From positions 514,001-578,000 of the forward strand of contig KZ111161.1 of NCBI GenBank assembly GCA_002077045.2: 64,000 nt of DNA, in the 5' to 3' direction. A program made the translations under genes and the position numbers. Shown one piece after another: positions 21,234 to 31,663 of the stretch. The notes below the pieces were generated by a model. The model had not been told where the DNA came from, ran no database searches, and saw nothing but the letters and a program-made list of their open reading frames with translations. Every line of letters starts with the position of its first letter. Positions within the stretch are counted from its first letter, which is position 1. Source of the DNA: Rachicladosporium sp. CCFEE 5018 (lineage: Eukaryota > Ascomycota > Dothideomycetes > Cladosporiales > Cladosporiaceae).

Positions 21234-22793
21234 GGCGGTGTTTGGTGGGGTTAGGGTGGGTGAGGTAGCGGGGGAGCAAATGAGGATTGATGAGGTGTTG
21301 TCGTTCAGTACGCTGCTCGGAAGTAGCGTCTTGGGTCCAGTCAGCAGTCTAGAAGGTCTCGTACAAGCAGTCAGCGACTCGTATTGCTAGCTGTCACTTT
21401 CTCAAGGTTTATTCTGGGTGTCGGTCGTGGAACCATCGAGGGTCCACCTCGGCGAAAACGCGACTTCACGGAGCCTCACAAGACCGCACGTGTCAATGCT
21501 TTGTTTGCACACCGACTTTCATCACGAGCATGTACAAGAAGGCAGGACTCATGGCACCGAGCATCTCCCTCTTGCTCTGTGGGGCTCCGCGTCCCTGGCT
21601 GCACATGTAGCCCGCCCTGTCGAACAGGCGAGACCAGCGCAGGTCAGCTCTCTGTATCGACCTCGTCTCGTTCTGTGAAAGGCAGTCCAACATACGTCGA
21701 CTTCTCCAGCCGAGATTGCAATCAAGAACCCCATTCACGATTGACCTATGGCCGTCGAATGTCTGCGCGCTGTTCCTGGTCTGAGAGGTCTCCATGGCTG
21801 CACAGACGTCGATTCGGCACTCTTCTCACGAAGTCTCCACGGCGATACCTGCTACATTGCAGAGCATGCAGCGTCTGGCACTCGTGTGGTCACTTGCAGC
21901 GCGCGCTGTCTCGACTACTGCACAGCCGCTGCCACGCTCCGGAGTGGTGGCTACGATGCCGCAGGACAGACGGACACGATGTCGTTTCTGCAACAGCCCC
22001 AAGTCCATGCTACTGGAAGCACACTCAACTCAAAGTGAGCATGCTGCCCCGTTGATGAGGAGTCATGCGCTGCAAGCGACTGTGTCCAGCACCTCTCTTC
22101 GGGTTCTGCTAATGGTGAGGAACGACGCATCAACTTCCAGCGCACAGGCATGACAGCCTGCGCTGCCGAACGAAGCCCCAAACACTCGGTTGGCACTTTG
22201 CGAGCCAGGATCTACGAGGCTTGGCGTGGCCTTCCGTGGTACTTAGGTTCATGGCCCAGTACTTGTGTGAAGAGCACTGCTGATGGTATGCTCTCTCACG
22301 TCTCGTTCGTCAAGTGAACAAGTCTTGGATTTCTTCGAACTGCCTCGTCCGCGTATAAGTAGTATTTCATCTTTGCCTGTCTACTCATTCCGCATGCTTC
22401 GTGTTGTTCGCTCTTCTTGCTCCAGCTTCTGCGCTATGCTCGGCAGCATATGAGCGCCTTCTTCGTAAGTGTCCATCTTGCTTCTCCATAGCGTCGTAGC
22501 TAACATGTCAAGTAGCATCGCGGTCACGACAGCTGCTCAGTCGTCAAGAGATTCGTTGGAGCCAGCCGTGCATATCGCCGACGGTTGCTTGGGTGAGTCC
22601 TTTGGGCCCAGCTAGTCAAGTGAATGACCGAACCGGCAGTCTCGGTCGTGCTTTCCTTGCACTGCACTTTACGTTCCACGTTCCCCTCTCAAATTTTGGT
22701 CAGCTCCTCATCACTTGACTTCCTTATCGACATCACTTCGATCATAAAACTTCCAGAACATTGACATCTCAGCATGTACTGACAACACATAGC
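21234..22793. other. long intergenic region, no confident gene
   Basis: About 1.56 kb between two diverging genes. Overlapping frames of 86-223 codons lie at 21384-22153 on the plus strand and about 100 codons on the minus strand. They overlap in several frames at once and resemble no family, as expected for GC-rich noncoding DNA. Possible 5' UTR introns of the downstream GTPase gene lie at 22470-22790 (GTAAGT near 22465, AG near 22515), but this cannot be settled. Confidence 0.35.
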
Positions 22794-25469
22794 ATGCAGG
22801 AGATTATCAAGGCCGAGCCAGTCGACAATCTCTTCACGACTTTCCCGCCAGCATCACGCGCGCAGACAATCCACTCATCATCGTCAACGACGCCTTTGCC
22901 GGAGCCAGTGATGAGTTCCGGCAACACGACCGTGGCTGACGACGTTGTCATGGCCGACATGAATGCTCAGGGAACACCTCACAGTTCATCTGACGGTACC
23001 ATGGAGATAGACGATACCATCGCCGCCACTTCAACGCCAGCAGCGAGCCAGGCAACAGCGCCGCTGCCGCAGCGGCGCCAACATGCAGTCGACCGCGTCG
23101 CTGCCACATCATCTGCAGCGGATGCAGTGCAGAGCACAGATGCCCTGCACTCTCTCGCGTCAGGTAGCCGCGATCTCATCAAAGCCATTCAGAGCCTCAG
23201 CGCCCTCAACATCGAGGCTACCTTGCCATCTCTGCCGAAATTTGTGGTCGTGGGGGACCAGTCTGCTGGCAAGAGCTCAATTATTGAGGCTTGCTGCGAC
23301 ATCACCCTACCTCGCAGCGAAGGAACATGTACTCGTTGCCCATTCGAGATCACCACAACCGCTCTCACTGGTCGGGCGAATGGAGCCTGGCGATGCACGA
23401 TCTCACTAGTGCTAGCATATGCCTACCTACCCTTCGAGCGTCCGCAGGAGCCGTTCGTACACTGGTACGCAACTCAAAGACAGATCACCATGTTTGCTAT
23501 TGTGCACGACAAGAGCCAGCTTGAGCACCAGCTGAAGCTCGCCCAGCTCGCGATCCTTAATCCAGACACGGATGCAGCAACCTACGCTACCGTTGAAGAC
23601 CCAGCTCGAGCCTCCAGGACAGTCGCATTCTCCCCCAACATTATCCGCTTAGAGGTGCAGGCACCTGAGCTGCCGGAACTCTCTTTCTTCGATCTTCCAG
23701 GAGCGATCAATGTCCACCCGGATGAGACACAGCAGCACCTCGTCGGTTTCATCAAGGCCTTGATCAAGTCATACCTGCGTGATCCGCAGACTAAGATTCT
23801 GCTCACCTGTGGCGCGAATCAGGATGTCGAGAACTGCACAGCATTCCGCTTCATCAGGGACAGCAACGCGATCAATCGTTGCATTGGTGTACTCACCAAA
23901 CTTGATTTGATACACCCGTCCAGAATGCGGACTGTCGAGAGGATGCTGAACCGCGAAGACTATGCTTTGCCTCAGGGATCCTGGTTCGTGACTAAACAGC
24001 TCTCACAGAGCGACCTTGAGGCAGGCATTCCTCACGAGGAGGCACGTGACAGAGAGAATGATTTCTTTGACCAGCCACACTGGCATCGTATCGTGCAGGA
24101 CTTTCCTCAGCAGATCGGAATTGGCAACCTTCACCAGGCGGTCTCGCAGATCTATACTGGTACGATCCGAGACCACCTGCCGGAGATCATCGCACGTGTT
24201 AATGCCCGTTACGCTGCTGTCATGCAGGAGCTCGCAGGGTTCGCAGAGGAGCCCAAACATGCAGCCTCCACAGTCACGGGCGAGATGCACAAGCTATGCA
24301 CGGCGATCTTCGCACAATTCTCGCTAGGCGGCGCCAGTGAGAACTATTTCACTCGCAATCATACCCTCATGAAGAAATTCGCTGTTCAGCTCAGCATCAA
24401 TCTACGTCCAAGCATCGACTGGCAGACGCCTGGGTATGTCAAGCCGTCGTTCTCTATCGGATCCTCGGATGATGATCAAACCCCATCGAAGGTCACTGCT
24501 ACACCGACACCAAAGCCAAAGGCTAAGCTGCCGAGATCGACGCCATCACTAGCAACCAAGAAGCGCGACTCGCCCGTGACAGACACCTTGGCTCCTGCTA
24601 CAGTGCGCAAACTTTTCCCAGGCCAAACGCCCTCCCAGATCACCAGCTCCGCGACTGCTTTCACTCTGACCCAGATCAGAGACAAGTACGATGCCTGTGA
24701 TGCCGATGGCATGGGCTCTACAACCTCTCACGTAAACAACATCCTCATTCTCGCGACCTTGCAGCCCTGGACGCAGTGCACCACCAATCTCCTTTCGCAC
24801 GCACAAGGCGACATGCTCTCAACGCTCACCAGCATCTTGAACGAAACACTCGCCTCCCGCCTGCACACGACACTGCACTCCACTCTCCGCAAGATACTCA
24901 CAGCGCACGCTAAGCATGTCCTAGCCCAGACTAGCGCCGCAGTCCACCGCGCACTGCAGAGAGAGCAGTACCACCCGATGACCGTCGCTTCAGAAAAGAA
25001 GAAGCAGGCTCAGCACCTCCCAGTCGAGCGCGAGCTCCGCCTTACTCGCAACCGCAAGCGCGTAGACGAGCACTACGACACCATCGAAGCCTCCACACCC
25101 TCGGCGAAGCCCGCCAGCAAAGAAACGCGAGAGAAGCGTGCGAACGATGGCCCTTGGCTCGAGGCGAACCCGGACCCCTCCTCTGTTTATGTTGGCTACT
25201 TGGTCAAAGTCGTGGCGTACTATGATAACACGGCTTCGCGGTTTGCTGACACGGTGGCTGGGATTGTGGCGTTTGAGTTGCTGAGGGAGTTCAAGGAGAC
25301 TGTCAGACAGAGGTTAGAGGACGAATTGCCGCTGGGCAATGATGAGAAATGCAAGTTGCTACTGGTGGAGGAGCCTGGACGGGAGCATCTGAGGACACGG
25401 TTGAAGGAGGAGAAGGCGAAGCTGGAGATGGCGAAGGCGGAGCTGGAGAAGGTTGGTGGGCTGGTCTGA
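22794..25469 (+). CDS. dynamin-family large GTPase (Mx/Vps1-like, fungal)
   Basis: Large GTPase of the dynamin superfamily, which remodels membranes. Single exon, 891 residues, start at 22794 (MQEIIKAEPVD). After about 130 low-complexity residues comes the GTPase domain: G1 GDQSAGKSS (K160), G2 in the Ser/Thr-rich GTCTRCP segment, G3 DLPGAI (D300) and G4 TKLD (368-371). The middle domain contains a Ser/Pro/Lys-rich insert at about 560-620. The C-terminal about 100 residues (YVGYLVKVVAYYDNTASRFAD, then LLREFKETVRQRLEDEL) form a GTPase effector-like segment. No pleckstrin domain or transmembrane helix is seen. It belongs to the divergent fungal Mx-like group rather than clear Vps1 or Dnm1. Cellular role not predictable. 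Confidence 0.88.
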   Translation: MQEIIKAEPVDNLFTTFPPASRAQTIHSSSSTTPLPEPVMSSGNTTVADDVVMADMNAQGTPHSSSDGTMEIDDTIAATSTPAASQATAPLPQRRQHAVDRVAATSSAADAVQSTDALHSLASGSRDLIKAIQSLSALNIEATLPSLPKFVVVGDQSAGKSSIIEACCDITLPRSEGTCTRCPFEITTTALTGRANGAWRCTISLVLAYAYLPFERPQEPFVHWYATQRQITMFAIVHDKSQLEHQLKLAQLAILNPDTDAATYATVEDPARASRTVAFSPNIIRLEVQAPELPELSFFDLPGAINVHPDETQQHLVGFIKALIKSYLRDPQTKILLTCGANQDVENCTAFRFIRDSNAINRCIGVLTKLDLIHPSRMRTVERMLNREDYALPQGSWFVTKQLSQSDLEAGIPHEEARDRENDFFDQPHWHRIVQDFPQQIGIGNLHQAVSQIYTGTIRDHLPEIIARVNARYAAVMQELAGFAEEPKHAASTVTGEMHKLCTAIFAQFSLGGASENYFTRNHTLMKKFAVQLSINLRPSIDWQTPGYVKPSFSIGSSDDDQTPSKVTATPTPKPKAKLPRSTPSLATKKRDSPVTDTLAPATVRKLFPGQTPSQITSSATAFTLTQIRDKYDACDADGMGSTTSHVNNILILATLQPWTQCTTNLLSHAQGDMLSTLTSILNETLASRLHTTLHSTLRKILTAHAKHVLAQTSAAVHRALQREQYHPMTVASEKKKQAQHLPVERELRLTRNRKRVDEHYDTIEASTPSAKPASKETREKRANDGPWLEANPDPSSVYVGYLVKVVAYYDNTASRFADTVAGIVAFELLREFKETVRQRLEDELPLGNDEKCKLLLVEEPGREHLRTRLKEEKAKLEMAKAELEKVGGLV

Positions 25470-25606
25470 AGCGTTCGGATCAACGAGGCCGGCAATTATA
25501 GTGAAGGTCACGCTGGCCTGAAATTGTTCGAGCAGCGGTGACGGGACAAAAAGCACAGCAGTATTGGAGATGGTCTCAGAGGACCACATCAGGAAGAGTA
25601 GGAGCC

Positions 25607-25696
25607 ACAGCGCAGCATACATTAGCACAGCATCTCTCAGCACAGCATCCCTTAGCACAGCCTACTTTGGCACAGCACGGCGTAGTATAGCGCACA
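25607..25696. repeat. degenerate 15-bp minisatellite
   Basis: Four adjacent 15-nt units (ttagcacagcatctc, tcagcacagcatccc, ttagcacagcctact, ttggcacagcacggc at 25622-25681), with weaker copies on each side. The core is agcacagca. It sits in the 299-bp convergent gap between the dynamin-like gene and RSC9. The unit length is a multiple of three, so it reads open in one frame by construction; no gene is inferred. Confidence 0.7.
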
Positions 25697-25768
25697 TAGT
25701 ATGGCATAGCACTTGTATCAGCAGCTCCAACTATTCTCTCAACGCCTGACTGACCACGCCTGGCCCTC

Positions 25769-28730
25769 CTACACCCCTCTCAACACACCCCCCACATAAT
25801 GTCTCAACGTCCGACTCTCGCTCAGAACCCCAAACAACTTCCCCCTAACCCCCCGATCAAAGAACTCCTCTCCCAACTCCATCTCTCCCTCTCCATCATC
25901 GTCGCCCTCCTCACCGCCTTCTCCATCGAGACCCTTAGGCATGAATCTCGCGATATTCCTCAGCACAAGCGCAGCCCCTAACGGCAAGCCGGCGGCATCA
26001 TTTCGCTCATCGGTCAGAGTGGTGTACTGACCCGCTGAGAAGGAGCTAGATGGCTTGGAGGGCGATTTGAGGTTGTAGGTTGAGGGCGTTGGAGAGGGAA
26101 GATGAGTCTGGATGTGTCGGGCGAAGAGGAGGGCCGTGCTTCCTGGTGGTGAGGAAGGGGAGGCGAAGTCGGAGGACAGGCGCGTGCAGGTACCCCAGTG
26201 GCAGCGGAAAGTCGTCGAATCCGCAGAGGCGAAGTCGAAGACTTGCGCGAGATTATTCGGATCGACCGGAGGCGAAGTGTGGCCATTCGTTAGCGGCTCA
26301 GTAGAAGGCTTCAAGTCGACATCCATGCCATCCGGCTGCGACAAGGGCTGCAACTTCGGTGGGGCAAGCGGAAGCCTTAGATGCGTAGCGAGAATATGCC
26401 TCAACATCTCATTCTCACTCCGAAACCACTCCGCGCACTCCAACTCCCTCACCGTCGGCGCCGAGAAAATGCCCGTCACAGGATCCCTAGCCGCATCAAC
26501 AGGCACCGTACTCCTCCAACAACACCTCAACAACTCCCTCCCCTTCTCACTCGCCCTACTCATCCCCGTTTCCACAGGCGCCTTCCGCGCCCGTATCCCA
26601 CGGATAACGTACTTATTCTGCCCGGCCACCTGCGCGGTCGCCCCAGCAAACACGGCGGAGACATTCTTAATGAACTCGCCGGCTACGAGGTGCGGGTGCG
26701 TGGTGTTGAAGTAGGAGAAGGTGCCTTGGTAGGCTTGCCAGAGGGAGATCTGCGTCATTTCGGATTTGGCATCGGGGAGGAAGCACATTCTCAGCCAGTC
26801 TGAGGAGCGCTCGGGCTCGTCGAGCGTGAGGAGGTCTTGGACTACGCTGCGAGAGAGCTTTGGGACGGGGAGGAGAGCTGTGTCCGGGGTTTTGGTTTCG
26901 GTGGTTTGGTCTGCGGGGACGGCTTGGGCGCCGTGGGAGAGGAGGGAGGTGAGTTGGCGGGCTAGGGAGGCGAGGTCGACGCTTTGGAGGAGGGTGTCGA
27001 CGTTGTCGGCGAAGGAGGAATATTGGAGGAGGAAGTCGAGACAGGCGCTTCGTAGCTCGTCGTCTTCGAGAAGGAGCCAGTTTTGTATGCGTCGTAGTGT
27101 CATGGGAGGTATGTCTTCCAGCCGCTTTGGAGCTTGCAGACTCATACCGATGCGTGCGATCGTCCGCAACGTTGTGACGATGACTCCGCGATCTGAGCTA
27201 CGAAGTTGCGCAACGAGGCTCTGGTATAGATCGTCTTGTGCACCAATATCAACGTATCGCAGCGTCTGCTCTGCGATGTCGAGTGCGTAGTGCCGCAACT
27301 CCACAATACACGCATGGTCTGGCAGATTAAGCACCAACGCAAGCATGTCGCGAACGAGCGGCGTCTGCGCAGCGTACACCGCATTCGAGTCGAGTATGCA
27401 CATGTTCCTGATGACAAGGCAAGCCTCGATGATGCGGTTCAGCTCGCTAACGAACTTGTCGTCCATGATGCTGTCGTCCACAAGTCGCGGCCGGCGGGAT
27501 CTGAGGCGCGAGACAAGGCCAGAAGTGCCAGATAGTCCATCGAGTAGCTCCTCGTCGGTGTCAGGCACCTCGTCCTCATAGCTGACGTCCCAATCGATGT
27601 CATAGAACAGACCGGTCGCCTGCAGCACCTTCCGTGCCAGGGCATCGATCAGTCCGGGGAATTGCTCGAACTTATACTTGTCACCTCGCTCATGGCTGAT
27701 TTTGACTAGGTGATGTAAAGCATACGCCTCTTCTTCAGGGATACCAGATTGCAGCGCCAGCTGTGCTCGCACGTAAATGTTAGGTCCGATGAAGCCAGTC
27801 CCGGGCAGCATTATGTTCCGGTATTTCCTCGCCAGAGGCCCAGCATTCGCTTCGAGCTTGCGTTTGCGCTCGTTGCGGTAGTATTCGGGATTGTTTGAGG
27901 GTGTAGTGATTGGTTTGAGAGTCAGAGGGTATGAGGGAGTTGGTTCGTATGAGGCCAGAGTGGCTGTCGCGGCGTTGGAGAAGTAGGAGGCGACATTAAT
28001 GCCGTTTGTGGTAGGTCCTGGCGTTGGTGATGGTCCAGCATTGTTATTGCTTCGCCGACCTTGCGCTGCTGGGTCTGGCTGGAAGAGCACTCGCTGTGGA
28101 GGCTGGTGCCTCAAGCCTCGACTGGTCCTACCTGTCGCGCTCCCAGGCTCCTCCGACGGATCTCCCTTCTCTTCTTTTGGCGTCTTTTGGCTCGGACTTG
28201 CATCACTTGCATCTCCATCGCCAGCCAGCTTCTCCTCTCGCGAAGGAGGCTTGACGAAGTTCTCCAGCGTTCTTGACATGACGTTCCCGCCCTTAGCCGT
28301 GACTTCTTCAAGAATCTCCTTTGGCGGTGGCTCCTTCTCCCAGTGATTCGTGATCTCGTAGGCAACAAGGTTCTTGTAGTAGATGTTCTTGATCTGGAAT
28401 GCCTGCGCTGCCGTGTACTGGTTCTTGCCGACGAATTCCTCCGCAAGCTTCCTCCACATCAGTGGCTTGGCCTTCGTGTCCGAGACCAAGTCATAGCCGC
28501 CCTCGCCTACGACGCGATCGTAGAGCTTTAGCAGATCGATGTGTCGGATGCCGACTTTGGGTGCGGTCTCGAGGTTGGTTCTACACAATGTATCATCAGT
28601 GACTGCCCTTACCAAAGTATACTGAAGAACAGGATACACACCCGCGCTTCTCGTGATACTCGGCGAGCTTCTTCAAAAAATCGTCATACTCGTCACTCCC
28701 CTCAATCGACTGCCCTCGCTTTGGAGCCAT
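25769..28730 (-). CDS. RSC9: chromatin-remodelling complex RSC subunit Rsc9 (ARID/BRIGHT protein)
   Basis: DNA-binding subunit of the RSC/PBAF-type SWI/SNF remodeller. Minus-strand exons 28730-28642 and 28580-25769 give 966 residues. The short first exon (MAPKRGQSIEGSDEYDDFL) is needed for the ARID domain, which spans about 10-125 and contains the typical LYDRVVGEGGYD and W-x-x-LAEEF. Next come an acidic/Pro linker, an armadillo-like helical region of about 500 residues, and a C-terminal C2H2-like zinc finger (FRCHWGTC with ARHIQTH about 25 residues later, long loop). This order is that of fungal Rsc9 and animal ARID2. It converges with the dynamin-like gene and diverges from the next gene. 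Confidence 0.92.
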
Positions 28731-29224
28731 ATTCGCGATTCGAGACGCGCCGGCGCGAATTCAAGTCGTCGCGCAGAGTCCGAACTTCTCGTGCGACCTA
28801 TCGTTCGGTGGTGTACATAACAAACAAGACGCTCACTGACACGGAACACGATCAGGCCGTTAAAGAGTCCAAAGGGATAGATGGTCGCAAGATGTCTTGT
28901 CTTCCATGTGCCAGTCGCATTGCGCGCGGATCTTCAACATCCTTGCATGAAGCTACTGAACGGCCCGCCGAGCCGCACAAAGCTTGGCTTTGGCTATTCG
29001 AGAGCCTCCACTTGCTCTCGACGTCCATCCCTTGATCGCCCTCTCCACTGTCCACGAGCGCCCCTCACATCACGGTCACGCTGCGTGCTATGCCGAGCTG
29101 CCACGCTCTGGGCGTACCAAGATCATAGCCTCGATCGGCTCTCGGCCTTGTTCTCATAGGTGAATGTTCAACACAGACAATTGCACAGCTGCCATTATAG
29201 CACCACAAGGAACCTTCAGACAGC
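28731..29224. promoter_or_regulatory. divergent promoter region RSC9 / REC114-like gene
   Basis: About 490 bp between diverging starts at 28730 and 29225. Open frames here are short and in several phases. No TATA box or repeat stands out. Confidence 0.4.
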
Positions 29225-30781
29225 ATGGCGATCAACATCGGCGTGGACTGCTTGAAGTTCTCGCATGCTACGGGGATGACACCAGAAGGCGCTATCGCAT
29301 GGACTCACTTCACAGCTCCGGGACTGCACCTAGCAATCCGTAACGGCACTGCCGAAGACGATCTGATGCTGCAGCTCATACTCGGCAACGACGTAATGGT
29401 TTGTTGGTATGATCGCATGCCGATGCTCTGGGACTGACTCAAGTGCTTCCAGGAGTCTATCGAAATTGGCAGTCTGGTCGACAGAGCGTTACAAGCACGC
29501 CACGGCTCTCAACAAGCTGGCGTGACGGCTCAGATCGAGCAATTACCGATTTTTGGTATCGCGAAGGATGCGTTACTAGCGTTACGCTATCGATTGCCAG
29601 ATGGACAGGTCGTGCTGAGGCGCCGTCGCATTCCAATTGCAAACACTGACACTCAGTAGGCTCGACGACTGCAATTTCGTCTACCCAGTGCTGAGCAATG
29701 CAGCCAGATCGTGAAGGTCTTCCGCGACCGAGGCATGGAATTCCAGGAGCAGCGGCCACGTACTGCGCGTCCTGGGACCGCTAGGCCAGGCACAGCGAGC
29801 TCAAGCGTACGACCTACTACCGGCCAGTCTGTGACATCTGCATACTTCCCCAGCACTCAGGTTCACAACAACCCGAGCGCTGCGCCACCGGCGTCTCCGG
29901 GTGATGCAAATGTGAGGCAGCTTTCCAACCAAGCTGTATCTCACGATGCGCACAACCACAGCATCTTTCGGCCTCCGCCGCTACCTGCCTCATGGGACTC
30001 GGCAGCTCTGACGAACTACACAGTGCCATCGCCATCTGGTCATCTACCACTGAGCGAGGTACACTATACTCACACACCGGCCACATCATTACATGTACCT
30101 CCCGCAAGCCACTCACTCGGTCTCCTGCCCAGTCCGGTCAGCGAGCCCAATGCGCCTACCCACATTCTGCACTTGCCCGACACCCTGGAGCACGAACTCC
30201 CGCCTCGTCGCGAATTGCCGTTCAAGCGTCCCCGCAGCCAGCAGACGAATAGCTCGCGTCCGGGTACTGCTGTACCGCCGACGAAAACTAACTTCGGAGC
30301 CACTGCGCGACCCAGCACTGCAAATCCGCTGAAACGACTGCATGAGCAAGAAGACGTCTGCGCTCGGCCTGCGACTTCTATGATGCACAACGCACTGCCA
30401 ATCTCAGCGGTACCTGCCCCAATCAATCGTGGTACCACGGGTAGCAGTACAGTAGCACAGCAGCCTATGGCGCGTCGGCCGAGCAACATCGGCGAGCTGG
30501 TTCGCAATCGCCTACCGCTCGCTGAGTCGAGTGGCAACAAGATGATGCGTGTGAGCAGTCTAATCGATGCGCCACACGAGATCGGCACCCCACCCACTTC
30601 ATCCCCATCGAAGGCAGGGTATGATCCGAGTGCGCGGCTAATGGCTACGGTGCAAGCGCCAGGCGACCGTACGCTGCACGAATACGCGGCTCAGTCATCT
30701 GAGGATAGAAAGGCTGCAATGGACGAGTTCATCGTGTCGAGGCTGGAAGATGGGAATTTTGCTACCTCTGTGAGAACGTAG
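29225..30781 (+). CDS. probable meiotic recombination protein, Rec114-like
   Basis: Exons 29225-29398, 29453-29608 and 29660-30781 join in phase 0 at both junctions, giving 483 residues. Intron 2 (51 nt) is needed because exon 2 otherwise stops at TAG 29657; it has a CTGAC branch site. The N-terminal about 150 residues alternate hydrophobic beta strands (WTHFTAPGLHLAIRNG, ALLALRYRLPDGQ, RRLQFRLPSAEQC) and then a helix (CSQIVKVFRDRGMEF). This is a PH-like layout as in the Rec114 N-terminal domain. The remaining about 310 residues are disordered, with PGTARPGTA repeats and basic patches. Rec114 partners Mei4 in meiotic double-strand-break formation. The identification rests on fold-like pattern only, because the family diverges quickly; another PH-like regulatory protein is possible. 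The gene structure is firmer than the name. Confidence 0.55.
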
Positions 30782-31663
30782 ATCAGTGCTGGAGGAGAAT
30801 CGCGCTTGGGCTTTGACGGAGCTGAGGAAGACCCAGGAGTGGATTTACTTGCTATGTACGATGATTTCGCTGGACACCTGGGGCACGGATTAGCTCGCTG
30901 TCAGTAGAATTACGTAGCTATCGGTCTTCGCTTCTCTCACAATGCGAAATCACTCCTGTGCTTCCACACTCACACCCGCAACAGCCAAATTCGGTATGTA
31001 CTGCTGATGAGAGACATGTGTGGCTTTGTTTGTACCCTTGCTGGTCCATGACTTCTCACCGTGGTAGTAGCGCAACATCTCACTGTCGCAGGTGGAGGGA
31101 GAAAAGTATTACCTACCTACGTGTCGGAGTTTTGGAGAGGCAGCAACAGTATGGCATTAATGCAACGGACATCGTTAGATAGCATGCCTCAGGCCCATTC
31201 ACGCGTCTCATCGCGTTGTCTCGCTGAGATCCGAATGCTTCCTGTGCGTATATAGGTTGCGCCACGAGTGAATTCTCACGCTCGACTGTCAGTGAGAGTG
31301 TCTTCTGTAACGATCAAGTATTGAGTGAGTCTCTGCATCTCTCCGTAGCACCTCATTCATGCTTGGTGTTCACGTGGCTTCTCTGGTAATTGCCTGGCGC
31401 CCTTCTTCATAGTACTGAGCCCCAACGCGCATGTGCGCGTCTGTCTGACGTGACGGGTGTCGCTCAGGCTTTGGTGATGTATGAGGCTCGTCTCTCCCAG
31501 CCTCTGCAATACATACCGGTAGTGGGGCGGCCACCTGCGCCTGCCCTGCCCTGCCCTGCCCTGCAATTCCCCAGATCTACGTCACCCATATTAACCCGTT
31601 CCTGATTTGCGCCGGGATGCCATGCGCGCTCCCAAACATCGACACGAACACCGTAACGCCAAC
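30782..31663. other. intergenic region with pentanucleotide repeat
   Basis: About 880 bp between two co-directional genes. It contains a (CTGCC)n microsatellite at 31541-31564, about 100 bp upstream of the next start. No coding frame is recognised. Confidence 0.4.
31541..31564. repeat. (CTGCC)n microsatellite
   Basis: Almost five perfect copies of a 5-bp unit in the presumed promoter or 5' UTR of the coiled-coil gene. The length is likely to vary between strains. Confidence 0.8.

Noticed and set aside
21384..22153. Overlapping plus-strand frames of up to 223 codons
   Set aside because: Several frames are open at once, composition is Arg/Ser/Cys-rich, and no family resemblance is seen; typical GC-rich noncoding DNA.
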